Positions 50,772 to 59,373 of a stretch of DNA of 64,000 bases are shown here, piece by piece (within the stretch, counting starts at the first letter, position 1; the number at the start of each line of letters is the position of its first letter). The notes below the pieces were generated by a model, which was given only the letters and a program-made list of their open reading frames with translations, had not been told where the DNA came from and ran no database searches. This DNA is from Teretinema sp942493045 (GTDB lineage Bacteria > Spirochaetota > Spirochaetia > Treponematales > Treponemataceae), in NCBI GenBank assembly GCA_942493045.1, contig OW818665.1:1054001-1118000 (forward strand), in the 5' to 3' direction. The translations under genes were made by a program, and so were the position numbers.

Positions 50772-51896
50772 ATGATGCAAAAAAACAGCATTAGTATAGC
50801 CGGCCGGACCTATAGCGGTGGTAAAAAAGTAATGGTAATCGCCGAGATCGGCACCGGACACGGCGGCAAGATTGACCATGCCCGTGAGCTCGTCGACGCG
50901 GCCGTGGAGGCCGGAGCCGATTGCGTTAAATTTCAGATTGTGTACGCGGATGAAATACTGCATCCGGAAACCGGTCTGGTCAACCTGCCCGGCGGTCCAG
51001 TGCGCCTGTACGACCGTTTCAAGGAACTGGAAGTGGCACGGGAGTTCTTTGCTGAGATGTCCGCCTATGCCGCCGGCAAGGGCGTAATTTTTTTGTGTAC
51101 GCCTTTTGGCCTGCGCAGCGCCAGGGAATTACGCGCGCTATCCCCGGCCTGTCTGAAAATCGCTTCTCCGGAACTGAATCATTTTCCACTGCTTAAAGAG
51201 GTAGCCGGCTACGGTCTGCCGCTAATCCTGTCCAGCGGAGTCTCACGGATGGAAGACATTACGCGGGCTATGGAGGTGACAGCGGCGGCACCACAGCGGT
51301 TATTGCTGCACTGCGTGACCAGTTATCCGGCTCCGGAAACGGACTATAATTTAAAAGTCCTGGAAACTCTGCGCGAACGTTTTGAAGTTCCCCTGGGTGT
51401 CAGCGACCACTCCCTGGATCCGCTGCTGATTCCGGTGTTAGCCGTTGCCTGTCAGACTTGCGCCGTGGAAAAACATATTACCCTTTCCCGCACCGATGGC
51501 GGCCTGGATGATCCGGTAGCCCTGCCCCCCGCCGATTTTGAACGTATGGTAAGCGCCATCCGCGAAGCTGAACTCCTGACACCGGAAGAAATAATCGCCA
51601 GACTTTCGACCCTGTATGGAGAAGACCGCATCGTAAAAGTATTGGGTAACGGGAAAAAGGAACTGGCGGCCTCCGAGATGGAAAACTATCTGAGGACCAA
51701 CCGTTCCATACACACCACTAAAGCACTAAAAAAGGGAAAGAAAATCAGTGAAAAAGATGTCGCCCTGCTGCGGACCGAAAAGGTGTTGAACCCCGGGTTA
51801 CCGCCTGAATACCTGCAACGGGTCATCGGCAGTACTCTCGCCCGGAATGTAGCGGACGGTGCCGGTCTGGTAGCCGAAGACCTGGCCGGTGAATAG
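50772..51896 (+). CDS. NeuB-family sialic/nonulosonic acid synthase-like protein
   Basis: A 374-residue protein. Residues 18-270 form the NeuB TIM barrel (MVIAEIGTGHGGKIDHARELVDAAVEAGADCVKFQ, LKIASPELNHFPLLKEV, LPLILSSGVSRMEDI, LLHCVTSYPAP, GVSDHSLD, VEKHITLSRTDGGLDDPVAL), and the C-terminal SAF domain (RSIHTTKALKKGKKISEKDVALLRT) resembles an antifreeze-like lid. It should join PEP to a hexosamine to make a nine-carbon acid, but no neuA or neuC partner is nearby, so the product is unknown. Two ATGs stand in tandem (50772, 50775). Confidence 0.86.
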   Translation: MMQKNSISIAGRTYSGGKKVMVIAEIGTGHGGKIDHARELVDAAVEAGADCVKFQIVYADEILHPETGLVNLPGGPVRLYDRFKELEVAREFFAEMSAYAAGKGVIFLCTPFGLRSARELRALSPACLKIASPELNHFPLLKEVAGYGLPLILSSGVSRMEDITRAMEVTAAAPQRLLLHCVTSYPAPETDYNLKVLETLRERFEVPLGVSDHSLDPLLIPVLAVACQTCAVEKHITLSRTDGGLDDPVALPPADFERMVSAIREAELLTPEEIIARLSTLYGEDRIVKVLGNGKKELAASEMENYLRTNRSIHTTKALKKGKKISEKDVALLRTEKVLNPGLPPEYLQRVIGSTLARNVADGAGLVAEDLAGE

Positions 51897-51929
51897 GCTT
51901 GAGCTTTGAACACCGCCGATTATGCCGGT

Positions 51930-52709
51930 CTAGGCTTTAACTGTGGAAATTTTCGCTATCAAACGTAAGCCTCGCAGCGTTAAAAGCGGATCAACCATGT
52001 CGAAGATATCGGTAACCGGCTGTAATACCTGGCTTAAACCGCCGGTGGCGATCACCGGGGCTTTCAGGCCGAGATCGCTCTGCAGCCGTTGAATCAGCGA
52101 CTCTACCAAACCCTTATAACCCAGCACCACGCCGGACTGAATGGCGTGAATGGTGTTGGTGCCAAGGCTGGAGGGCGGAACAGCCAGCGGAACAGAGGGT
52201 AGCTGAGCGGTGTCCCGGAACAGGGCCTTAACCGCCGTCTGGAGGCCCGGAGCGATGGCTACGCCCTTAATCTCGCCCGTGTCATCCAGGGCGGTAAAAG
52301 TCAGAGCTGTGCCGAAGTCGACAATGATGCAGGCGCCGTGATACTGCGTCCAGGCTGCCACTGCGTCGCAAACCAAATCAGTGCCAATCTCATGTACCGC
52401 GGTAGCCGGTACCTTTACCGGCAGTGACGGGTACAGGGCCGGACCGAGCACCAGCGGCTGCCGACCGGTCAGCTTAAAAATCATAGCCGAAAAAGTATCA
52501 TTGAGGACGGGTACTACCGATGAAATAATGGCAGTTTCAATGGTACCCGGGGCGATTCCAGAGTCCCTGAACAGCGAGCGTAATACGGAGCTGTATTCAT
52601 CGTCGGTACGTCTGGGATCGGTATTCAGCCGCCAGTCATTAACCAGCTCCTCCCCGTGAAAAAGACCTACCACGATATTGGTGTTTCCGATATCAACGAC
52701 CATCAGCAT
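51930..52709 (-). CDS. coaX: Type III pantothenate kinase
   Basis: A 259-residue ASKHA kinase: VVDIGNTNIVVGLFHGEELV, a DYSSVLRSLF-like segment, VHEIGTDLVCDAVAAW, IIVDFGTALTFTALD and IAPGLQTAVKALFRDTAQLP. It makes phosphopantothenate, the first step to CoA; coaD in this window catalyses a later step. The start at 52709 has AAGGAG 8 bases upstream. It is divergent from hisS. Confidence 0.94.
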   Translation of the reverse strand: MLMVVDIGNTNIVVGLFHGEELVNDWRLNTDPRRTDDEYSSVLRSLFRDSGIAPGTIETAIISSVVPVLNDTFSAMIFKLTGRQPLVLGPALYPSLPVKVPATAVHEIGTDLVCDAVAAWTQYHGACIIVDFGTALTFTALDDTGEIKGVAIAPGLQTAVKALFRDTAQLPSVPLAVPPSSLGTNTIHAIQSGVVLGYKGLVESLIQRLQSDLGLKAPVIATGGLSQVLQPVTDIFDMVDPLLTLRGLRLIAKISTVKA

Positions 52710-52721
52710 AGCAACCGCTCC

Positions 52722-52750
52722 TTGCATAAAATAATAGGGCACGGTATCAT
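52722..52750 (+). promoter_or_regulatory. Promoter of hisS (leaderless geometry)
   Basis: TTGCAT (52722-52727), 17-base spacer, TATCAT (52745-52750), then 6 bases to ATG. The -35 overlaps the coaX SD on the other strand. The 10-mer ACGGTATCAT is shared with the ruvC promoter. Confidence 0.66.
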
Positions 52751-52756
52751 ACCAAC

Positions 52757-54067
52757 ATGGCAGAGCTTATACAACCCAGAGTATTAAAGGGCTTCAGGGA
52801 CATTCTCCCGGCCCAGGAAATTGAACGTGCCCTTCTTGTGGAGACACTTACCGATACCTTCCGTCTTTATGGTTTTGTACCGATCGACACCCCCGCGCTG
52901 GAATATTCCGAGATACTGCTGCGCAAAAGCGACGGCGAAACCGAAAAGCAGGTATTCCGCTTTGAGGATAACGGCGGGCGGGATGTCTCCCTGCGCTTTG
53001 ATCTGACAGTGCCCTTCGCCCGCTTTGTGGCCGAACACCGCGAAGAGCTGTACTTTCCCTTTAAGCGATATCACATTGCTAAAGTCTGGCGCGGCGAAAA
53101 ACCGCAGGCCGGGCGTTACCGGGAGTTCATGCAGTGCGACTTTGATATTGTCGGTTCGGATTCGCCCGCGGTAGACTTTGAGATTCTGTCGCTGATGAAA
53201 ACCGCCCTGGCCGCCATCGGCGTAAATGATGTCACGATCCGGCTCTCGCACCGCGGAGTATTCAACCGCTTCCTCTCGCGCCTCGCGCTCTCCGATAAAA
53301 GCGAAGAAATCTTGCGCATAGTCGACAAGCTGTCCAAGGTCGGAGAAGCTGAGGTCCTTTCCCTGCTCACGGCGGCCAGCGGCTCCGCTGACGCCGCCAC
53401 CGAAATTCTGACTTACATCCGCGGAGCCGGCGACCGTCCGGAGGACTTTAACGCTACACTGGCTTTGATGGAAAATCTGGCCGGAGGCAGTGGCGAAGAC
53501 ACCCGGCGGCTCTCCGATATCCACGCCTACATGAAAGAAACCGGCATCAATACCGCCTTTGTATTGGACCCCTCGATTACCCGCGGTCTGGACTATTACA
53601 CCGGCGTGGTTTATGAAACCTTCCTCAATGACCTTCCCGCCATCGGTTCGGTATGCTCCGGAGGCCGCTATGACAACCTGGCCGGCCTGTACATGAAAGA
53701 CCGCATTCCGGGCGTCGGTTCATCCATCGGCCTGGACCGCCTGATAGCCGGCCTGGAACAGCTGGGCCGTTTACAGGCCAAGTCCTCTTTCACGGAAGCG
53801 GTCGTTTTTTGCCCGCTACTCTCGGACATGAGCCGCTATCAAAAACTAGCCGCGGCCCTGCGCGCAAAAAATATAGCCTGCGAAGTGTTTCCGGAAGAGC
53901 GCAAAATGGGACAACAATACTCCTGGGCCGAAAAGAAAGGCATCCGCTGGGGCATCCAGATGGCCGGCGACGGCGAAATCACACTGAAAAATCTTGAGAC
54001 CCGCGCGGTAGAGATATGCGAAAACGCCGACTCGGCGGCGGCACACATCCTCCGTTTACGAAAGTAA
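52757..54067 (+). CDS. hisS: Histidyl-tRNA synthetase
   Basis: A 436-residue class II synthetase: LKGFRDILPAQEIERALL, motif 2 around YRSFHIAKVWRGEKPQAGRYREFMQCDFDI-type sequence (YHIAKVWRGEKPQAGRYREF), histidine motifs ITRGLDYYTGVVYE and CSGGRYDNLAGLY, and an anticodon-binding domain at the end. No SD is present before the ATG. Confidence 0.97.
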   Translation: MAELIQPRVLKGFRDILPAQEIERALLVETLTDTFRLYGFVPIDTPALEYSEILLRKSDGETEKQVFRFEDNGGRDVSLRFDLTVPFARFVAEHREELYFPFKRYHIAKVWRGEKPQAGRYREFMQCDFDIVGSDSPAVDFEILSLMKTALAAIGVNDVTIRLSHRGVFNRFLSRLALSDKSEEILRIVDKLSKVGEAEVLSLLTAASGSADAATEILTYIRGAGDRPEDFNATLALMENLAGGSGEDTRRLSDIHAYMKETGINTAFVLDPSITRGLDYYTGVVYETFLNDLPAIGSVCSGGRYDNLAGLYMKDRIPGVGSSIGLDRLIAGLEQLGRLQAKSSFTEAVVFCPLLSDMSRYQKLAAALRAKNIACEVFPEERKMGQQYSWAEKKGIRWGIQMAGDGEITLKNLETRAVEICENADSAAAHILRLRK

Positions 54068-54089
54068 ATAAACACTCCGGGCAAATATG

Positions 54090-54127
54090 AAGATCCATGG
54101 CGACTATTCTCGCTATGGATCTTTTTT
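54090..54127 (+). terminator. Terminator of hisS overlapping the start of the next gene
   Basis: AGATCCATGG (54091-54100) pairs with CTATGGATCT (54112-54121) apart from one G-T pair, followed by TTTTTC and more T. The ATG at 54097 and another at 54115 lie in the two arms. Confidence 0.68.
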
Positions 54128-54537
54128 CTTTTCGATTCTGTCTCTTTGTCGCTTCCGCGCTGTGGTTCTCTATCGGTGACTTGCGCAGCCGGATGGTACC
54201 GCGGTTACCCCAACTGCTCGTATTCATACTGCTGACAGTGACTGCCGACCAACCGGAGCTTGCTCTGCTCTCAGGCGCAACCATCGTTGTATTTCTTCAG
54301 ATCATCCGTCTGCTGTGCCGGGGGACTCCGGGTCTGGCGGATCTCTGGTTTTGCGCAAACCTGGCAGCCCTCGGCGGCTTACGATTCTGTCTGCGGACCC
54401 TATTCGGCGCATGTCTACTCATTTTTGCGCATACCAGTTGTGTCATTAAAAATCATTCGACGGAACACCGGGCTATTCCATTCATTCCGTATCTTTCAAT
54501 AGCATCAATAATTATCTCCGTACTGTTTTTTATTTAA
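54097..54537 (+). CDS. Minimal prepilin peptidase-like protein (A24 type)
   Basis: A 146-residue membrane protein with about four to five helices. SIGDLRSRMVPRLPQLLVF (Asp near residue 28) and GTPGLADLWFCANLAALGG match the two Asp motifs of A24 prepilin peptidases (xDxRxxxIP and GxxD), and the end RAIPFIPYL resembles their IPFGPFL. It lacks the N-terminal methylase domain, like the short CpaA/TadV type. It would cut the GspG leader. The start is uncertain: ATG 54097 or 54115, neither with an SD, both inside the hisS terminator hairpin. Confidence 0.66.
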   Translation: MATILAMDLFSFRFCLFVASALWFSIGDLRSRMVPRLPQLLVFILLTVTADQPELALLSGATIVVFLQIIRLLCRGTPGLADLWFCANLAALGGLRFCLRTLFGACLLIFAHTSCVIKNHSTEHRAIPFIPYLSIASIIISVLFFI

Positions 54538-54588
54538 ATATTCGGGCAAAATCCGCTATCCATCGCACTAACTTTGATGGAGGTAGCG

Positions 54589-56598
54589 ATGAAACGGATT
54601 ATCAGTCTTTGGTATACGCTTTTTTTCGCTGTTGTAATTATTACCGCTGCCGTGCCTGAACCCCCTACCCGATTTGAATTTGTGGATCAGGATATCGGCG
54701 ATATACTAAGCGCTCTTTCCGCCTGGCGCGGAATTTCTATCGTCGGAGACGACACTGTAAAGGGTAGAACCAGTTTTCGATATACAGGAGCAGAATTTGA
54801 AAAAGCTTTTGAGAGCTTCTTACAGATCGAACAGTTATATCTTATTAAAACTGAAACTATTTGGACAGTATCCCGCATTCAAGTGCAGCTGAACTCAGAC
54901 GGATTCTTGAGCATCAAGACTTCAAACGCCCCGCTCTCTGCTATCCTGCAACGCATCTCATTTACCTCGAAAGTACCAGTACTCTACGATATACTGCCCG
55001 TTTCCTGTATCAGCTTTCAGAGCGATAACTGTACAGCCCTGACAGCTGTCTCATCGCTGCTGCTTCCTTTCCCACAATGGCAGGTACAGGAGACAGGAGG
55101 ATCAATTCTGATCCGGTCAGCCGAGCTTTCAGCGGACGGTAGCGGTCATTCCGGATATAACGCTCCCGGCCCCGGGCAACCGGCGCAACTGACCGTCAAG
55201 GATGGACTTTATAACGCCGTTATTCAACGCGGCAGATTGTCGGAGGTGCTTACACAGTTCTTTACGTTGTCCGGAAAAAACTATTCCAATTTAGCCGGCG
55301 CGGATAATCCGGTATCTGAATTGTCCTTTAGCGGGGCGGATTTTACAACCGCCTTAAAATTGATTCTGGAACAAGCCGGCGCCGATTTTGTGGAAGATGG
55401 CGCAATGTGGTACATACTACCCCTGAATCAGCGCGAGACGCTGAACAGAGTCCGCAACGGGCGCAGTAACTGGCTGTTGTACAGACTGGAACATACCCGG
55501 CTCAGCGAAGCGATAGCCGTAGTGCAGCGGCGCTTTCCGGAAATACAGTGCATACCGGTTGAACAATCCGGTGTAATGCTGGTCAGTCTCGGAGAAAAGG
55601 AACAGAGTGAATTTGAGAATCTATTGAAGTTAACAGACTGCGTCGAAGAAAAAGAACTGATCACACTAAAATACATCCGTACCGCCGATCTGTTGAAAAA
55701 CCTTCCTCCCGGAATCGCGCTTTCCGATATTTCCGAGACCGGTACCGGTAATTCATTCTTTTTCCGCGGTACTCAGGCCCGGCGAGAACAGTTCAGAAAA
55801 GATTTAAATGCGCTTGACATTCCACCGGCCAGAATTCGTTATGACATGCTGATCATTCAATTTGAGGATTCTTCGAGCATTTCTCTGAATACCAGAGTTG
55901 AAATAAGACCGGTTCAGGCAGGCGATATTACCGCCTTTACCGGTTCCCTGAACGGCCTGCTCGGAATAAAGTTTGACGTATTATCGGTTTTCGGACATCA
56001 GTTCTCGGCGCAGCTGCATGCGGCAATGCGCGAGAACAGGGCTGCGATTCACGCTGATACAACTCTTTACGGTATTTCGGGTGAACAGATTAAATTCCAG
56101 AATACCAGTACCTACCGCTACCGGGACCCGACCTTTGACAGCGAAACGGGAAAAGCCTCCTATACCGGAATTACCCGCGAAATCGTTTCAGGGGTTGTCG
56201 TACAGATCCTGGGATGGTCATCAGGGGATGGTATGATAACGATGGATGTTGAGGCATCAATCTCCAAACGGGGTGCGGACGTTTCTTCCCAAACGGGAAA
56301 TCCACCGCCCACATCCGAAAAACTGATCTCTACGCGTATCCGTTCCCGATCCGGCAGACCGGTGGTTCTTTCAGGATTAAACTACAGTGACGCTGGTGTA
56401 TCAGAACAACGCACACCGTTCATCTCCCGTATCCCGCTGATAGGTCTCCTGTTTCGCAACACGGCGAAAACGGAAGAACACAGCGAGATGATTATTTACC
56501 TCGTTCCGCATCTGGATTGTTCCGGTGACAATATTGAAACCAGAGCGGCCCAGTTGGACAGCGCCATTGAACGGATCGTATTCGGGTACGTGAAATGA
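54589..56598 (+). CDS. Secretin (GspD/PilQ-like)
   Basis: A 669-residue protein with a signal peptide (MKRIISLWYTLFFAVVIITA). N0/N1-like modules follow: FEFVDQDIGDILSALSAWRGISIV (about 30-100) and LSEVLTQFFTLSGKNYS to FVEDGAMWYIL (about 215-285). A ring-building repeat comes around 295-370. The C-terminal secretin domain ends VSEQRTPFISRIPLIGLLFRNT and EMIIYLVPHLD, the hallmark of outer-membrane secretin channels. The start at 54589 has GGAGG 5 bases upstream. It overlaps gspE by 4 bases. Confidence 0.88.
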   Translation: MKRIISLWYTLFFAVVIITAAVPEPPTRFEFVDQDIGDILSALSAWRGISIVGDDTVKGRTSFRYTGAEFEKAFESFLQIEQLYLIKTETIWTVSRIQVQLNSDGFLSIKTSNAPLSAILQRISFTSKVPVLYDILPVSCISFQSDNCTALTAVSSLLLPFPQWQVQETGGSILIRSAELSADGSGHSGYNAPGPGQPAQLTVKDGLYNAVIQRGRLSEVLTQFFTLSGKNYSNLAGADNPVSELSFSGADFTTALKLILEQAGADFVEDGAMWYILPLNQRETLNRVRNGRSNWLLYRLEHTRLSEAIAVVQRRFPEIQCIPVEQSGVMLVSLGEKEQSEFENLLKLTDCVEEKELITLKYIRTADLLKNLPPGIALSDISETGTGNSFFFRGTQARREQFRKDLNALDIPPARIRYDMLIIQFEDSSSISLNTRVEIRPVQAGDITAFTGSLNGLLGIKFDVLSVFGHQFSAQLHAAMRENRAAIHADTTLYGISGEQIKFQNTSTYRYRDPTFDSETGKASYTGITREIVSGVVVQILGWSSGDGMITMDVEASISKRGADVSSQTGNPPPTSEKLISTRIRSRSGRPVVLSGLNYSDAGVSEQRTPFISRIPLIGLLFRNTAKTEEHSEMIIYLVPHLDCSGDNIETRAAQLDSAIERIVFGYVK

Positions 56599-57905
56599 TT
56601 ACGCTCTCTGCCGAATTCTGCGGCCGACAGCGGCTGTGCATCCTCTCCAATACAAGCGATGCTCTGATTATCGGCACGGACAGGCATACCGAAAAATCCG
56701 GTCTGCTACGCTTGATAAAGATTTACCGGCAGCACAGCCCGGCCGGAACCATTAAAATCGTCAGTCTTCCCGAGGAAGAGTTGATGATCAGAATATCAGG
56801 GATCCGCGAATCTGAGTCTGAAACAAAAAACCGGGGAATTAAGAAAAACGGTTTTCAGATCAACCGAATCGAATCAAGCGCCCCGATCATTACCGCGCTG
56901 AACAGCATGCTGGTGGAGGCCGGAAGAAAACGGGCCAGCGATATGCATTTGGAAATCGGCCCTTCCGGTATGGAAGTCCGTTTCAGAATTGACGGGGTAC
57001 TCTGCCATGCTCATCAGTTTCCGGCAGCTGAAGGCCGGGCGATTATCTCACGTCTTAAACTGATGAGCTCACTGAATGTTATGGAAAACCGCCGTCCCCA
57101 GGAAGGCCGGTTCTCCATCATGAACTCGGACTTGCAGGCCGATATCCGGGTGTCGATCACCGCGACGATCAACGGAGAATCAGTTGCCTTGCGTTTCCTG
57201 GAAACCAACCGGGGAGGATTATCCGTTGATGAACTGGGTTTTGACGAAAGTCATTTGGAAATTCTGCGCTCGGTACCCCAGCTGCCCTCAGGTCTGGTAT
57301 TAGTAACCGGCCCGACAGGCTGCGGCAAGACCACTACTATCGCCGCTCTGATACGCGCCTGTAATACCCTGGAAAGGAAAATAATCAGTCTGGAAGATCC
57401 GGTTGAGTATTCACTGCCCGGGGTTACGCGAATTCAGATCAAGGAGGAAACCGGCCTCGGATTTCCGGATATGCTGGCCAGGGTCTTAAGGCAGGATCCG
57501 GATATATTGATGATCGGCGAAATCAGGGACACCGAGACTGCCGCTCTGGCAGTCCAGGCCGCGTTAACCGGGCATTTGGTTCTTTCAACACTGCACACCG
57601 CGTCTGCCGCCGGGGCACTGCGCAGGCTGACCGAACTGGGAGTTGAGGAATGCTTATGCCGATCGGTCTTACACACTGTCATAGCCCAACGTCTGGTACG
57701 CCGTCCGTGTTCACACTGCTCGGGAGAGGGCTGCCCGGAATGTAACGGAACCGGATTCCTGGGGAGACTTCCGGTTGCGGAATGCATTTCCCGCGGCGAA
57801 AACCGCGGCATAGCGCTGATCGACGATATTGCGAAAAAGGTAACTTCATGTAAAACAGTACAGTCAGAAATCGACCGGGTCTACGGGGTGCCTCTTGAAA
57901 AATAA
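56595..57905 (+). CDS. Type II secretion/pilus assembly ATPase (GspE/PilB-like)
   Basis: A 436-residue ATPase. An N-terminal domain of about 100 residues is followed by ASDMHLEIGPSGMEVRFRIDG, Walker A VTGPTGCGKTTTIAAL (about residue 240), ISLEDPVEY, the Walker B region LRQDPDILMIGEIRDTETAALAVQAALTGHLVLSTLHT, and a four-Cys zinc motif CSHCSGEGCPECNGTGF. This fits assembly ATPases rather than PilT. It should power pseudopilus growth at the inner membrane. Confidence 0.93.
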   Translation: MITLSAEFCGRQRLCILSNTSDALIIGTDRHTEKSGLLRLIKIYRQHSPAGTIKIVSLPEEELMIRISGIRESESETKNRGIKKNGFQINRIESSAPIITALNSMLVEAGRKRASDMHLEIGPSGMEVRFRIDGVLCHAHQFPAAEGRAIISRLKLMSSLNVMENRRPQEGRFSIMNSDLQADIRVSITATINGESVALRFLETNRGGLSVDELGFDESHLEILRSVPQLPSGLVLVTGPTGCGKTTTIAALIRACNTLERKIISLEDPVEYSLPGVTRIQIKEETGLGFPDMLARVLRQDPDILMIGEIRDTETAALAVQAALTGHLVLSTLHTASAAGALRRLTELGVEECLCRSVLHTVIAQRLVRRPCSHCSGEGCPECNGTGFLGRLPVAECISRGENRGIALIDDIAKKVTSCKTVQSEIDRVYGVPLEK

Positions 57906-58815
57906 TATTGATGTTCTCTTTAATACGTTACTGTACTTAACAGAATCGGGCTTACCGCTAGCTGAAGCGCTCCTACATGTCGAAAACAGCCTGGGCAGAA
58001 AACTGATAAAAGCAATTGAGAATGGACAGCCATTTTCAACAGCGCTCTGTCAGCTAGGTACCGATATTCCAGCCGCCGATCTTGCCCGCTTGGCAGCTGC
58101 AGAATTTACCGGCGATCATCTCGGAGCATTGCGTGAAATCTGCGCGGATCATAAGAGGCAGCAAGAGACTGCCCATCGTATCGCTAACACCTTGGTCTAT
58201 CCTTGCTTCGTGTTGCTATTCCTGGGATTGCTTATTCTATTTCTGCTCAAGTTCTTTCTGCCATGGATTGAAAGTACCGGAATGCTGACCGCTAAACTAG
58301 ATTCCAGAGCCATGACCGCGCGGATTCTGCGATCGCTCGCCGTTGTCTGCGCGGCTTTCACCGGACTGATCGGTTTTGCCGGATATCGTATAAGCTCCAT
58401 CATGGCCGCGCGGGATTTCTGGCGTCTATTGTCACGCTTGTGTACTGCCTCTTTTACGCTTGTTGAGGCTCTAGAAATCTGCGAACAGAACATCGCTAAT
58501 CACAAACTTGCCGGGTTGGCTGCCGATGCCAGAACAATGCTGCAGGCTGGGGTTGAACCGGCAACAGCGCTCTCAATTTGCGCCATGCGGAAAAAAGACG
58601 TGCGCACTGATATCGAGCTGGCCGCAGTCACAGGCAATTATCTGGATTCATTTAAACGCGTCGAATCTCGCATCTCATCGCGGCTGGAAAGAAGCTGTTC
58701 TTTAGCAGAACGTTTTTCAGAACCGGTAGCGCTTCTTTTCTGCGGTACTGTTTTTATAATTCTCTCAGAAACCATTTTTATTCCGCTACTACTCGCGACA
58801 GGAGGACTATTATGA
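57895..58815 (+). CDS. Type II secretion inner-membrane platform protein (GspF-like), TTG start
   Basis: A 306-residue protein with two T2SSF modules: YLTESGLPLAEALLHVENSLG (about 13-33) to the first helix pair (LVYPCFVLLFLGLLILFLLKFFLPW), and LCTASFTLVEALEICEQNI to the last helix (PVALLFCGTVFIILSETIFIPLLLA). Most GspF proteins are near 400 residues; this one is short mainly at the N-terminus. It starts at a TTG overlapping gspE by 11 bases. Confidence 0.86.
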   Translation: MKNNIDVLFNTLLYLTESGLPLAEALLHVENSLGRKLIKAIENGQPFSTALCQLGTDIPAADLARLAAAEFTGDHLGALREICADHKRQQETAHRIANTLVYPCFVLLFLGLLILFLLKFFLPWIESTGMLTAKLDSRAMTARILRSLAVVCAAFTGLIGFAGYRISSIMAARDFWRLLSRLCTASFTLVEALEICEQNIANHKLAGLAADARTMLQAGVEPATALSICAMRKKDVRTDIELAAVTGNYLDSFKRVESRISSRLERSCSLAERFSEPVALLFCGTVFIILSETIFIPLLLATGGLL

Positions 58816-59234
58816 AAAACGACCCGGGATGGACAATGATTGAAACAGTCATTGTAATCGCAATCAGTCTGATACTCTCTGCCGGAGTCGGAATTCCGGC
58901 GATGCAGTATATAGAGCGCGCGAAAGTATCCTCCGCGCGCATGCAGATTGAAGCGTATCGTATCGCTTTACAAAGCTATTACCTGGACTGCGGAAAATAT
59001 CCAAATTCCGCGCAGGGATTACAAGCCCTGAATCAAAAACCGACACTATACCCCGTTCCGGACGCCTGGAATGGACCGTACCTCGAACATACAGTGCGTG
59101 ATGACCCCTGGGGTGGCCAGTGGCTGTATCGCTGCCCTGGAGAAGGAAGACGGCCCTGGCAGATAATTTCTTTCGGATCAGACGGTAAGGCAGGAGGTTC
59201 CGGATATGAAAGCGATATTACTTCCTGGGACTGA
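58812..59234 (+). CDS. gspG: Major pseudopilin GspG
   Basis: A 140-residue protein with a classic type IV prepilin leader: MKNDPG cleaved before WTMIETVIVIAISLILSAG, with Glu at position +5. The C-terminal domain has YYLDCGKYPNSAQGLQAL, WNGPYLEH, DPWGGQWLYRCPG and SFGSDGKAGGSG, the calcium-binding loop of GspG. It should form the pseudopilus. It overlaps gspF by 4 bases. Confidence 0.95.
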   Translation: MKNDPGWTMIETVIVIAISLILSAGVGIPAMQYIERAKVSSARMQIEAYRIALQSYYLDCGKYPNSAQGLQALNQKPTLYPVPDAWNGPYLEHTVRDDPWGGQWLYRCPGEGRRPWQIISFGSDGKAGGSGYESDITSWD

Positions 59235-59373
59235 TCGGGGATCGGTTACCCTGGCAGCGCTAATCGGTATAGTTATCGTGACTCTGATTCTTTTAACAGC
59301 CATAGACCGGACCAGGACGCTGCAGATTTACGCGCGGAGAGCAGCTGAAGCTGTAGAAGAGTTCAATCCGTGA
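59206..59373 (+). CDS. Very small pseudopilin-like membrane protein (55 aa)
   Basis: A 55-residue protein: a short polar start MKAILLPGTDRG, one hydrophobic helix SVTLAALIGIVIVTLILLTAI, then a basic-acidic helix RTRTLQIYARRAAEAVEEF. AGGAGG lies 8 bases before the ATG, a near-perfect site, and the gene is nested in the end of gspG and overlaps the next start (GTGA). The G-S junction followed by a helix looks like a prepilin cleavage site, but position +5 is not Glu, as in some GspK proteins. It has no globular domain. Confidence 0.7.
   Translation: MKAILLPGTDRGSVTLAALIGIVIVTLILLTAIDRTRTLQIYARRAAEAVEEFNP

Noticed and set aside
52784..53524. 246-codon open frame opposite hisS
   Set aside because: Entirely antisense to a well-supported synthetase and without family features.
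57895..58815. Frameshift or truncation in gspF
   Set aside because: Both T2SSF modules and the closing helix are present and both neighbours overlap in frame-appropriate ways; the protein is just short.
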